Assembly (NCBI GenBank): GCA_000818945.1
Contig: KN805466.1
Location: forward strand, 38,265-85,833
Direction: 5' to 3'
Length of the DNA stretch: 47,569 nucleotides
From: Schizochytrium sp. CCTCC M209059
Lineage: Eukaryota; Sar; Bigyra; Thraustochytrida; Thraustochytriidae
The notes under the pieces are model-generated. The model had not been told where the DNA came from, searched no databases, and was given only the letters and a program-made list of their open reading frames with translations. This document shows, one piece after another, positions 10,953-20,056 of the stretch; the first letter of the stretch is position 1, and each line of letters opens with the position of its first letter. Both the position numbers and the translations under genes were made by a program.

Positions 10953-11256
10953 GTCAGCTTTGCATAGCGTCCCGACTACGATGCCAAACGCCGCCACGCC
11001 GCTTAGCGGCAATAAGGAGCCATCTTCACCATCCGACACCGTCTCGCCCCTTTCGCTGACTTTGAATACAAAGCCCAGTGCCACTGCTGCCGCTACATCA
11101 GCAGCGACGATGCTATCCGAGGCCCCGACTGACAAGACTCGTAGCTCATCTGTCGAGGCGCTCGAGGTTCCAGAGGCAACTTCAACTTCTCCCGGCCTGA
11201 ATCTAGCTTCTGACGAACCGGACCAGCTTATGGACCTGTCCGGGCCATGTCCCTGA
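9079..11256 (+). CDS. Unknown acidic, coiled-coil and helical protein
   Basis: The protein has 725 residues and I do not recognise a family. Acidic runs occupy residues 28-95 (DDDDDD, EEEEDEEEEDE). An Arg/Ala/Glu-rich coiled coil follows at about 98-175. A long helical region with regular Leu/Ala spacing (about 190-555) resembles a helical-repeat scaffold. A proline run sits near 564-575. A serine run of more than 25 near 600-627 is encoded by TCG/TCA repeats. The tail is Ser/Thr/Pro-rich. There is no membrane segment or catalytic motif. Coding status is supported by the long frame and a complex, non-repetitive middle. The start is the first in-frame ATG (MQTKPSG); the frame stays open upstream without an ATG. 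An adaptor or nuclear scaffold role is only a guess. Confidence 0.7.
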
Positions 11257-11733
11257 TTTTTTATGAAAAGTCTGCGGCTAGTTGCATGTACATTTTTCGG
11301 AGAGTATTTTACCCAACCTAGGAGAAGCCTTCTGCACATAGTCATTGTTAAGGCCATCGCGCTGCCTCTTTGCACGATTGACCCACGAGTCGAGGAGAGA
11401 TGATTGAATAAACAGACCCAATTGATTGCATTGATTGACAGTGAATGGTATAAGTTGTTTCGCCATACTTGCTTTCTTGGCAACTGAGCTCCTTGTGATG
11501 CGTGCGTGCAAATCAAATACCCCGTTGCTCTGTACCTGAGCTGAGCAAAAACTCCGGGCAAATAAAGTTCATGGAGAGCTAGCTAGTCTCGCGCCGCGCA
11601 GCCGCGGACGCAGCAGCGCGGCCCAAGGAGCTTGCAGATCTGGCGCAAAAGCCAGGCCTGTTTTGAGCGCAAGCGCGACTTGGCTGCGAGGATCGCGGTT
11701 CCCTGGAGCTCTCGAAAGGTTTTCGGACCAACA
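11257..11733. other. Spacer between tandem + strand genes
   Basis: It is AT-richer than its neighbours and contains CAAATAAAG near 11565, a possible polyadenylation signal of the upstream gene. It also carries the presumed promoter of the amine oxidase gene. I see nothing else in it. Confidence 0.5.
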
Positions 11734-12855
11734 ATGCTCGCGGCACCAGGGTCTGCTGCGAACTTGGTCCTTGAAGAGGTATCGCGACCCGTAGTAGTGG
11801 TGGGCGCAGGACTCGCAGGCTTGGTGTGCGCATCACGCGTGGCGGCGCAAGTTGGCTCAGAAAATGTAGTCGTGCTCGAAGCCCAAGAACGGGTCGGGGG
11901 CAGACTCTTTTGTCCTCGACCCGGAGTTGATCTCGGTGCAGCTTGGACCTGGCCCAATAATGACCGCGAGCTGGGCGCACTTGTAAATTCCCTCGGCGCA
12001 AAACTCGTACCACAACCCGCCAAGGGAGCGGCGGTTTTGCAGTCCAAAGCAAACGGTGTGCAAAACATGGGTCAGGGTCAGGGGCCTGCCGGCCCTGGAG
12101 CGTACCGAATCCAAGGTGGCGCTGGTAGCCTTTGCAAGCGACTCATCGAAGCGCACAAGTTGGATGTGCGCCTCCTCAGTCGCGTCGAAACCATTGAAGT
12201 CGAGGCCGACGCCAATGTCGTGCGCGTCTCGACCCGAGGCGGTCCAGTGTTTTGCGCCAGTGCCGTCGTGCTCGCCGTCCCACCGAGAAGCATTGCTGCC
12301 GACATCGGTTTCTTCCCTGCACTGGGCGAGGAGCGCCGAACGGTGTTTCAAAACACACAAACATGGATGGCGGACGCCGGGAAGTTCTGTCTCTTGTTCA
12401 AGGACAAGTTTTGGCAAAAAGCTGGTTTGAGCGGAACTGTTTTTGCGAATGGCCTGCCTGCACCACAAGTGTGGGACAACTCGGACGGCGCGCAGGCAGC
12501 TCTGGCTGGCTTTGTGTTTGGATCCGCAAGTTTGCGCCATCTCGACAGCGAGTCGGCTTTCGCTGCCTCGCCCCTTCTCACGCAGCTTGAGCAAGTTTTC
12601 GGACCTCGCGTTCGATCCTACCAGGGCCTCGAGCTCTGTGCGTGGGACAGACATTTCCCTGCAGATGCGTCTGCGTCCGGTGGAAATCACAATTATGGTA
12701 GCTCCCTTTTGCAGGCGCCCCACGCACAGAGGATCTTTTTTGGGTCAACAGAGACCACGCCCGATGAGCACGGTCACATGGAGGGCGCCGTGCAGGCTGG
12801 CATTCGCACCTCTCAGCAAGTCCTTGCACTTTTGCGTGGCGCACTTCAAAAGTAA
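11734..12855 (+). CDS. FAD-dependent amine oxidase (flavin monoamine oxidase family)
   Basis: The protein has 373 residues. An N-terminal Rossmann fold binds FAD: VVVVGAGLAG (residues 20-29), the ribose-binding Glu in VVLEAQ (49) and GGR (55-57). DLGAAWTW (66-73) matches the next conserved strand of the family. Near residue 335 the C-terminal flavin motif FFGSTETTPDEHGHMEGA is present, as in monoamine and polyamine oxidases. Such enzymes oxidise amines to imines with O2 as acceptor. There is no Cys where MAO forms its covalent cysteinyl-FAD, so the flavin is probably non-covalent. It is shorter than MAO (about 500 residues), with a trimmed substrate domain, like compact bacterial members. No signal peptide or membrane anchor is seen. 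The substrate is unknown. The stop lies only 71 bases from the facing gene's stop. Confidence 0.88.
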   Translation: MLAAPGSAANLVLEEVSRPVVVVGAGLAGLVCASRVAAQVGSENVVVLEAQERVGGRLFCPRPGVDLGAAWTWPNNDRELGALVNSLGAKLVPQPAKGAAVLQSKANGVQNMGQGQGPAGPGAYRIQGGAGSLCKRLIEAHKLDVRLLSRVETIEVEADANVVRVSTRGGPVFCASAVVLAVPPRSIAADIGFFPALGEERRTVFQNTQTWMADAGKFCLLFKDKFWQKAGLSGTVFANGLPAPQVWDNSDGAQAALAGFVFGSASLRHLDSESAFAASPLLTQLEQVFGPRVRSYQGLELCAWDRHFPADASASGGNHNYGSSLLQAPHAQRIFFGSTETTPDEHGHMEGAVQAGIRTSQQVLALLRGALQK

Positions 12856-12926
12856 ATCGAATCCATTATCATCACACATTGCAAAAATTTATGAATCGAA
12901 TCGAATTGAAATGAAATGAACTATTC

Positions 12927-14795
12927 TTATTCCGTGGCATTCGCTGCTGCCTCAACCTGGCGTCGCAGCTGCTGCAGCATGTGCAAATGATTCTTGGACG
13001 ACTCGAGCGCCCCCGTCGAGACTGCTTCGCTCGAATGTGTCTCAACGCGTTTGTCCGCCGAGTTCGCGCTCGCTGTGAGTTCATGGCCGAGCGCTCGTGC
13101 AATTTGCGCCTGTTGAACGGGAAGATGCTCTGGAACGATGGCGGGCTCGTCGGGTCGCCAGCGAAGCATCGGTATGTAATATCCAGCAGAAAGAAGCCGC
13201 TTATGCTCTCCACGCAACTCGCACTGCAAAAGAGCTTCCTGCTTGACGACTTGAAGTAGCTTTTTCAGCGAAATGCCTTCGGGGGTTTCCTCGTGACTGC
13301 ATGCCCTTGCATCTGTGAAAAACACTGTGTCGCGACACCTGTGGTCCATACGTTCGCGGTACGCTTTTGCATCCGTCTGCATCTTGGAGAGATAGTTGGA
13401 GCCAAGAAAATTGAACGGATGTGGTCGCCAGAGCAAGGCTCTCCACTTTTCAATTTCTTGAACGACCGCAATAGATGCCTTGCGCAAAGAGCGCACTGCC
13501 CGATTAATTTCCTTGTCGTCACCGTCGTCGTCGTCGTCGTCATTGTCATTACTCTCGGTCTTACTTTTCTTTGTCGCCTCAACATCGCAAGCGGGATCGG
13601 CACCGTTGGCACCAGTTTTGGAGCTACGCGTCGGCTCAGAGTGGCTCATAAGATGCAAGAGAGTCTCAAGTTTGGCCTCGCGATCTTGGATGACACGCAG
13701 CGTAGCAAGTGTGGCTTGGCGATGTTCTTTGAGCAGGTGCAGTTGCTCACGCATTCGCGCTAGCACCGCAGGCGCAGGTCGGTTGCACGGGCGCTTGCGA
13801 GGAAAATAAGTTTTGCGAAAAAAGTCGCGATCCCTCTTGGGAATGTGCAGCTGTTCCCATAAGCTGCTAATATCACCGCAAAGTACTTCCATCTCGGCTC
13901 CCTGATTGCTGAGAGGTCGTCGCTTTACGAGCGGCTTCTTCTTCTTCTTCTTCTTCTTCTTTCTTATCGCAGAGGCACCGCTGGCGCCGCTTCCTGTGCC
14001 AGAACTTGTGCGCGAAAGACCTCCGGCGGAAAGAGGACGCAAGGTCCCTGATGAGCTCATTTTGGACTTTTTAAGACTGGCAAGCGCACGTGGGCCTGAT
14101 CCGCGCACGGGTTCCTCGAGAGATCTGCCTCGCACAAACTCGGCATCCCAGCCGTCTTCGCGCTTGCGTAGCTGTTTGTACGTGAGATTTCCTGCACTCG
14201 ATGCGGCCCGGGGCCCGCTTTTCGTTCGCTGCATTGTCGTACCGCCAGCGGTCCGCGGGCGTAGCAGCGCTTCGCTTGCGACGTGCGACGTTCGCATCAT
14301 AGATGATGGTACTCCTGTTGTTGTTGCTGCTGCTGCTGTTGCGGCTGCGATCGAGGGTCGTTTTTCATCGATGATGCGCGTTGTCTTGCGCGCCACAGAC
14401 GCGGATTGTGGACGCGCAGTTTTCTGCGAGGTTTTCTTGTCTTCATCTGCAAGAAAGTTGTCTCTCTTGCGACTGGGCATGGCAGAGGCTGGTCTTTGTC
14501 GTGGGATCTGCGATGGTTTCTCGAAGAGGACACGCTCGCCCTGCAATGGCGAGTCAAAGTCCGCATTTGACGAAGCGACTTCGGCTCGAGTAATATGGAC
14601 GTTGTCCGCGTCCTGGCGCGTCTTCAAGTCATCGTGACGCACCGTCAACTCTTTTTCTTCTTCTTCATCTTCTTGCGACTCGCAATCAAACTCCGCGATA
14701 GCCTCCTGCAGATACGCCTCGTCCTCACTCTCGGGCGATAGCGCCTCCGCCATCTTGCCGACACTCGTGATCGCCGCCTCGACGCTGCCGTCCAT
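12927..14795 (-). CDS. Unknown basic coiled-coil protein with RPxSA motifs
   Basis: The protein has 622 residues and is not assigned to a named family. The N-terminal 300 residues are acidic, then Ser/Arg/Ala-rich and probably disordered. The short motif RPxSA appears three times (RPASA, RPQSA, RPLSA). A run of nine lysines, from a (CTT)n repeat at about 13938-13963, precedes the folded part. That part begins LWEQLHIPKRDRDFFRKTYF and continues into a coiled coil with LxxLxxHRxxT spacing. A second helical block contains WRALLWRPHPFNFLGSNYL, which looks conserved because it is aromatic-rich and not repetitive. RPxSA-type motifs and such coiled coils are common in cytoskeletal or ciliary proteins of protists, but this is inference. 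The chosen start is MDGSVEA. It is tail-to-tail with the amine oxidase. Confidence 0.72.
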   Translation of the reverse strand: MDGSVEAAITSVGKMAEALSPESEDEAYLQEAIAEFDCESQEDEEEEKELTVRHDDLKTRQDADNVHITRAEVASSNADFDSPLQGERVLFEKPSQIPRQRPASAMPSRKRDNFLADEDKKTSQKTARPQSASVARKTTRIIDEKRPSIAAATAAAATTTGVPSSMMRTSHVASEALLRPRTAGGTTMQRTKSGPRAASSAGNLTYKQLRKREDGWDAEFVRGRSLEEPVRGSGPRALASLKKSKMSSSGTLRPLSAGGLSRTSSGTGSGASGASAIRKKKKKKKKKPLVKRRPLSNQGAEMEVLCGDISSLWEQLHIPKRDRDFFRKTYFPRKRPCNRPAPAVLARMREQLHLLKEHRQATLATLRVIQDREAKLETLLHLMSHSEPTRSSKTGANGADPACDVEATKKSKTESNDNDDDDDDGDDKEINRAVRSLRKASIAVVQEIEKWRALLWRPHPFNFLGSNYLSKMQTDAKAYRERMDHRCRDTVFFTDARACSHEETPEGISLKKLLQVVKQEALLQCELRGEHKRLLSAGYYIPMLRWRPDEPAIVPEHLPVQQAQIARALGHELTASANSADKRVETHSSEAVSTGALESSKNHLHMLQQLRRQVEAAANATE

Positions 14796-16138
14796 GACTG
14801 CTCGCGACGCTCGCACAGAGGCCAAACTCCATCGTCAGTCTCGACCCTTTTTGCCAAATCGCTCGAATGACAATGAAGCTTATAAACAAGTACGATATCG
14901 TCCAACGGACACATGTGATATCGTACAGCGGCTGTAACTAATACGCATAATAAGATAGCAATTTGTTTGACTGTGATGCCAGCAGAAGGGGAAGACGGAT
15001 TCTATCTCCTGATTCTTGTCGCCTCCTTTACCTTGTCCCACGCTTTGAATTGAAAGAGAGAGTTGTCGTCTGCTGCTGCCAAAAGGTTCAACCAGAGTGG
15101 CCGCCCCGCGAGTCTTTTCGGCCAAGCTCAGGGAAGCCGGAAAACACCAAGGATGGTTGGTTTAACACATCGGTAAAAAAGAAAAAATACGCATAGCCAT
15201 CAATTTTCACCGTGTCGCACGCAAGGGTGATTCACCAAATGAGTGAGTGAGATTATCGCTTGCGGTCATAGGTTGATGGAGATTCTTTTTCGTGCATGAG
15301 ATTCTTCAAAACAAAAAAATGACTCTCTCGTTCTAGAAGGCGAGCCCTGCGCTTCCTGTCACCTCTCGAACCACAAGTGAAGCCTGTTGTCTTGTTCTCG
15401 GGCGAACGACAGAAGCTGACTGCCTTCCGACTGCAGCTGCGACCACCACCACTCGCTATCGCATCAATGGTGGCGTGGTTAGGATCCTCGTCAGCACTGG
15501 CAGCTCGATCTTTATCTCACTCTTTAACGTTCTAGGCCACCAATCACTCAAACTCCGCTGCCAGCGTTGCAGCTCGCTACACCAAGCCTTTTGCCTTGAT
15601 CAGAGCCAAAAGCTGCCGAATCAAAGGAATCCCGGCCAATCTTCAGCCCTTTTCGGAAGCCCTCCTCGAAAATCTCGTGGCCGTGGCGGCAGGGCCGCAT
15701 CTGCATCTGCAGCTGCTCGCCTTCTTCAAACGCCTTGCATAGCCTTCCCTCTCGGCCGTCTCGGGTTCCACTCCGCCGGCCGCTGCGGCGTGCTGCGGCC
15801 ATCCAATCCATGCGGGTGTTAGCGAGCGTCCTCGTGGGCCTACTGCACCTTGAGGGCGCTCTTCCCCAAGGCACACCGCGGCGCCGCGCCTTCCGCCACA
15901 CCTCGTCCTGCCCTCACGCACAGCTGCAGAGAGCGGCGCGCGCCTCGCGAGCCGCTGCTTCCTCCCCTTGACCGCCGCGGAGCAGAGCAGAGCAGCAGCA
16001 GAGCAGCAGAGCAGAGCAGCAGAGCAGCAGAGCAGCAGAGCAGAGCAGCAGAGCTGCAACTGCGGCATCTCAGAAGACCTCGCGCACGTGTTGTTGTTGG
16101 GATCGGAGGCAGGAGCGGCGAGCGAGAAAAGGAGAAAG
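14796..16138. other. Divergent spacer upstream of the coiled-coil and 2OG-oxygenase-like genes
   Basis: The left half (to about 15480) is AT-richer, with no convincing frame. The right half is GC-rich and ends in a purine-rich AGAGCAGC array just before the oxygenase-like gene. Short frames here, including a Cys/His-containing one on the - strand near 15550-15900, lack recognisable domains. Confidence 0.5.
15981..16054 (+). repeat. AGAGCAGCAG repeat in the presumed 5' UTR
   Basis: Tandem mixtures of AGAGC and AGCAG end about 85 bases before the ATG of the 2OG-oxygenase-like gene. They give a Glu/Gln/Ser/Arg run if translated, but the signal peptide begins downstream, so this is more likely 5' UTR. 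Confidence 0.8.
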
Positions 16139-17491
16139 ATGCGTGCGTGCGGCGTGCTCTGCGTGGCGGTGCTTGCGGGCGCGGTGGCCCTCGGCGAAGG
16201 CAATGTCGCGACCCGCGTCGCGCTCGCCGACCTGGAGCGCGAGGGCGCGGGCGTCGAGGCGATGATGGAGTCGCTGCGCCACTCCGGCGTGGTCCAGGTG
16301 GCCGAGGTCCCCGGCCTCGCGCAGGCGCGCGCTGAGGCGCTCGCCCTCAACGTCGCCTGTGGTGAGGTCTCCCAGGCGGCGGTTGGCAGCGCGAGCTACG
16401 ACGGCACGCACCGCCGCTCGCTTGGCACCGTGCCCGGCGAAGGCTTTGCGCACGGCGTCCCCAGCGAGGTGTGCGAGCGCTTCGACAAGGCCAGCACCGC
16501 CCTGCGCGAGGCCACCTCCCGCGCCGCGCGCGCCTTTGCCAACAAGCTTGGTATGCACCTGCCCCGCGCCAGCTTCCTCGCCACTGCCGAGGACGAGGAC
16601 GCCTACGAGACCGTGGACGCCATCGTGCGCGACAGCCAGCAGCTCGAGCACTTCCACGCGTACAACCGCGCCGAGGACAACGAGGATGACATGATGACCG
16701 TCGATCTCCACATGGATCAGGGCATGTTCATCGCCTTCACCCCAGCTCTCATGTACGAGATGGACAAGGGTCTCTCCGGCAACAAGGCTGGCTCCTTCCT
16801 CATTGAGCTCCCGGGCGGCCGTCTCGAGGAGGTCGACTTTGCGGACAACGGTGACGTCATCGTCTTCATGCTTGGTGATGGTGTCAACCAGTACATGAAC
16901 CCGGCGCTCGAGAACGCTGGCCATGCCCCTCTTCGCGCCACCCCGCACGCCATGCAGATGCCCAGCGATGGTTCGAACGCGTGGCGCTCCTGGTACGGTC
17001 GCATGTACCTGCCCCCTGCTCACGCCATCAACTCGGACTACGGCATTCCCTTTGGTGAGATGCGCAAGCGCTCAATCGAGGCCGGTCTCAAGGGCGACGC
17101 CGAGGGCATGGCCATGGGTTGCTCGGGCGATCTCTTTGCGCGTGAGCTCCACGAGAGCACGTGCGAGGCCGGCGCTCTCTTTTGCTGGCACCGATGCATG
17201 AACCTCACCGACTACGACGTTTCGGATGAGATCTGCGAGGCTGAGGATCTCGAGTTGGCTTGTGCCGACCCTGAAGGCAGACTGGCGGCGAGTTATTCGC
17301 CGCACAATAGCCAGCTCGCTCCTCGCTGCGTCAACATCACCGAGGACTCGGTCTACCTTACCTCTGCCCCGACTACGGAGGAGACTACGGAGGAGCCTAC
17401 GGAGGAGCCTACGGCAGAGCCCTCGCCCGCAAGCACGCTGTCGCAGGGCGTCGCGCTTGTGCTCGGAGCTGTCGCTCTTGCGCTCTTTTAA
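16139..17491 (+). CDS. Secreted, probably GPI-anchored 2OG-Fe(II) oxygenase-like protein
   Basis: The protein has 450 residues. Residues 1-20 form a signal peptide (hydrophobic VLCVAVLAGAVAL). The central part resembles the double-stranded beta-helix of isopenicillin-N-synthase-type dioxygenases. A candidate iron triad is His191-x-Asp193 in DLHMDQG and His270 in LRATPHAM, followed by an Arg-rich strand WRSWYGRMYLPP. A Cys-rich segment follows (about 340-410). A Thr/Glu/Pro repeat (TTEETTEEPTEEPT) and a terminal hydrophobic stretch (STLSQGVALVLGAVALALF) then look like a stalk plus GPI-attachment signal. If active it would hydroxylate or oxidise a substrate in the secretory pathway or at the cell surface. 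The family match rests on motif order only, and the substrate is unknown. The start is the ATG at the signal peptide. Confidence 0.75.
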   Translation: MRACGVLCVAVLAGAVALGEGNVATRVALADLEREGAGVEAMMESLRHSGVVQVAEVPGLAQARAEALALNVACGEVSQAAVGSASYDGTHRRSLGTVPGEGFAHGVPSEVCERFDKASTALREATSRAARAFANKLGMHLPRASFLATAEDEDAYETVDAIVRDSQQLEHFHAYNRAEDNEDDMMTVDLHMDQGMFIAFTPALMYEMDKGLSGNKAGSFLIELPGGRLEEVDFADNGDVIVFMLGDGVNQYMNPALENAGHAPLRATPHAMQMPSDGSNAWRSWYGRMYLPPAHAINSDYGIPFGEMRKRSIEAGLKGDAEGMAMGCSGDLFARELHESTCEAGALFCWHRCMNLTDYDVSDEICEAEDLELACADPEGRLAASYSPHNSQLAPRCVNITEDSVYLTSAPTTEETTEEPTEEPTAEPSPASTLSQGVALVLGAVALALF

Positions 17492-18421
17492 AGAGAAAAT
17501 GGTACACACGACGGCTGACTTTTCGTCGCATGTTCCTTTTCTGTGTTCATCCACGGTTCGTGGATGCTCCTCATTACTTTTTTTAACCACCCAGGCACCT
17601 TTCAAGTTTCTACTCACTCAGGCACGTTTTTTCCTTTAAAAGACGACACAACAATTAGTCACACCAAGGCACTTTGCACGTGCTTGCCATCGTCTACCCC
17701 ATCATTCATTCGTCCAACGCCGGCGAAGCGTGGCAAGCAACTCGTTCGGAAAGTTTTTTCTAGTCAGAACATTCGTCTTTTGTTATACTCTCTTTCTCCT
17801 TCTTGAAGCTCGCGAATTCGGCCTTGTTCAAGTGTTGATGCGCCTAATCGACGATGCCCGTCACGATGCGATTGAAGTCACCCTGACTCCAGGAAAAAAA
17901 CCGTCGCGCGATTTGTCACTTTTCGGAGCCGTCTGCAACATGGAGAAAAACTTGCATGTGCTCCCAGAAATTTTCCTCTCAGCTCGCAGATCAGCCATCG
18001 GATCACAGGCCAGCTTTCAAGTCAACCACCAAGTTAATCGCCAAGTCGGCCTTGAGGTCAGCCAACAGGGGGTGTGGTTGGCCAGTGAAAATAAAACTGC
18101 TGGAAAATGAGCACCATGCATGCAGCTGTTCCAGCGGCGAGCACATCGCACAATCGTTTTTTTTTTTCTTTTCTTTTTTTTTCTTACAACAGCGCTACCT
18201 GCACGAACTCTCCGCCCACGCCGACGAAATCTAGAGAGGCCACCTCTCTGTGCAGGATCTACGCTAAGAACAAGAACAATAAGAAAAAATTAAGAGACAA
18301 GAAGTCGAGAGCAACAAAAAAGGGATAGCAGCAAGATCGCATAAAAGTGTTACCATTTGCCTCGAGGTGCTGCTCGAGACCATCGCGCGCTCACTGCGTT
18401 CCCGAATCAAACAGCGCCTAT
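17492..18421. other. Convergent 3' spacer before CCT1
   Basis: It is AT-rich with T and A runs (for example around 18158-18184 and 18280-18300), as expected for facing 3' ends. The open frames are short and low in complexity. I see no gene in it. Confidence 0.55.
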
Positions 18422-20056
18422 CTACTGCGGCTCCTCGCGCGGGTTAAGCTTGATGGAGTCGTCGATACGGAGAATGGTGACGGCGGCCTCAGTGGCAAAG
18501 CGCAGCGACTTTACCTTGCTGATGGCCGGCTCTACAATGCCGTACTCAAAGCAGTTGACAACCTTGCCAGCGACGAGGTCGAGACCCGAGTACTGCATGC
18601 CCTCGCCCTGCGCCGGATCCTGCTGCGAAACGGCATGCTTGGCACGAAGACGCGCAACGAGCTCGGTGGCGTCCTGCGCTGCATTCGTAGCAAGAGTGCG
18701 GGGAATCACCAAAAGAGCCTGGGCGAATTCGACAATTGCGAGCTGCTCGCGCGTGCCAAGCGTCGATGCATAGTCCTCGAGGTGCACAGAGAGGGCGGTC
18801 TCCACGGCGCCGCCGCCAGCCACCAGAGTGTTCGTTTCTAATGCGCGCTTAATGATGCAGAGAGAGTCGTGCAGCGAACGCTCGACCTCGTCCAAAAAGT
18901 ATTCGTTGGCACCACGCAAGACGACCGTCTGCGCGGCCGTCTTGACGCATTCCTTGATGTAGATAATCTCACCGTCACCCAGACGCTCCTCCGAGACCTC
19001 ACCGGCAGAGCCGAGCCACGAAGGATCAAACTCCTCATCCGCGCCGTCGGCATCCGCCATGGTGAGAACGAGCTCGCCCCCCGTAGCCTTGGCGATGCGG
19101 CGAAGGTCGTCCTTGGGCACACGACGCACGGCGATGGCGCCGGCTTCAACAAAGTACTTGAGACAGACATCATCGATGCCCTTGGAGCAAAGAATAACGT
19201 TGGCGCCCGACTTGAGGATGGTCTGAATCTTCTCCTTGGTGATGTCGAGCTCGCGCTGCTGCAGCGCCTCGAGCTCGCGCGGGTCCTTCACAAGGACCTG
19301 CACGCCGAGCTTGAGCTTGTGGCGCGCCAAGTTAAAGTCGAGAAGGGCAATCTTGGCGTTCGTGATCGAGGTCGGCATGCCTTGGGCCGCGCGGGTGCAG
19401 TTGATGGCATAGCCGTCAACGAGGACACTCTCGCGGCTGCTGCGGCCGTGCGCCTTGATAATATTAACGGCCTTGAGCGGGTACCGCACGCTGCCGTCGG
19501 GCCGTTCGGTGCGCACGTTTTGCATGGCAGAAACGGCGATCTCGGCAAAGTGATCGCTCTCGGGGCCAATGATCTTGGAGTTCATCGACGTCTTGGCCGC
19601 CATGACCAAGTTCGACCGCTCGAGCTTGCTCATGGGGATCGTCAGGGTCTTCTTGATGTACCGCACGGCCTCCTTGAGTGCCAGCCGGTAGCCGGAAATG
19701 ATGGAAGTGGGGTGAATGCGCTGCTTGACGAGCTCATTACCGCGCTTGAGCAGCTCCGCGGCCAGAATCACTACCGAGGTGGTGCCGTCGCCTACCTCCT
19801 GGTCCTGGAGGTCGGCCAGCTCGCACAGCACCTTGCCAGCAGGGTGCTCCACTTCGAGCAGCTTGAGGATGGTTGCTCCATCGTTGGTGATGGTCACGTC
19901 GCCGACGTTATCCACGAGCATCTTGTCCAGGCCCACGGGTCCCAGCGAGGACTTGACGATGTTGGCAATCGACACCGCCGCCATCATGTTCTGCGTGCGC
20001 ACATCCTGGCCGGTCTCGCGCGACCCATCAATCGCGAGCATGCCGCCTTCCGACAT
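18422..20056 (-). CDS. CCT1: T-complex protein 1 subunit alpha (CCT1)
   Basis: The protein has 544 residues, the usual length. CCT1 is one of eight subunits of the cytosolic chaperonin TRiC/CCT, which folds actin, tubulin and many other proteins using ATP. The ATP-site motifs are in place: SSLGPVGLDKM (36-46), TNDGATIL (57-64) and GDGTTS (89-94). The string LLEVEHPAGKVLCELADLQD is characteristic of the alpha subunit rather than the other seven. The equatorial C-terminal segment ends in an IRIDDSI stretch, also typical. No intron interrupts it. The start is the family start (MSEGGMLAIDG). Upstream in its own sense lies a GAGCC pentamer array related to the one before the kinesin gene. Confidence 0.97.
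   Translation of the reverse strand: MSEGGMLAIDGSRETGQDVRTQNMMAAVSIANIVKSSLGPVGLDKMLVDNVGDVTITNDGATILKLLEVEHPAGKVLCELADLQDQEVGDGTTSVVILAAELLKRGNELVKQRIHPTSIISGYRLALKEAVRYIKKTLTIPMSKLERSNLVMAAKTSMNSKIIGPESDHFAEIAVSAMQNVRTERPDGSVRYPLKAVNIIKAHGRSSRESVLVDGYAINCTRAAQGMPTSITNAKIALLDFNLARHKLKLGVQVLVKDPRELEALQQRELDITKEKIQTILKSGANVILCSKGIDDVCLKYFVEAGAIAVRRVPKDDLRRIAKATGGELVLTMADADGADEEFDPSWLGSAGEVSEERLGDGEIIYIKECVKTAAQTVVLRGANEYFLDEVERSLHDSLCIIKRALETNTLVAGGGAVETALSVHLEDYASTLGTREQLAIVEFAQALLVIPRTLATNAAQDATELVARLRAKHAVSQQDPAQGEGMQYSGLDLVAGKVVNCFEYGIVEPAISKVKSLRFATEAAVTILRIDDSIKLNPREEPQ

Noticed and set aside
15548..15901. - strand frame with CRHGHEIFEEGF, loosely RING-like
   Set aside because: It lacks the remaining Cys/His ligands of a RING or other zinc finger and the frame is short.
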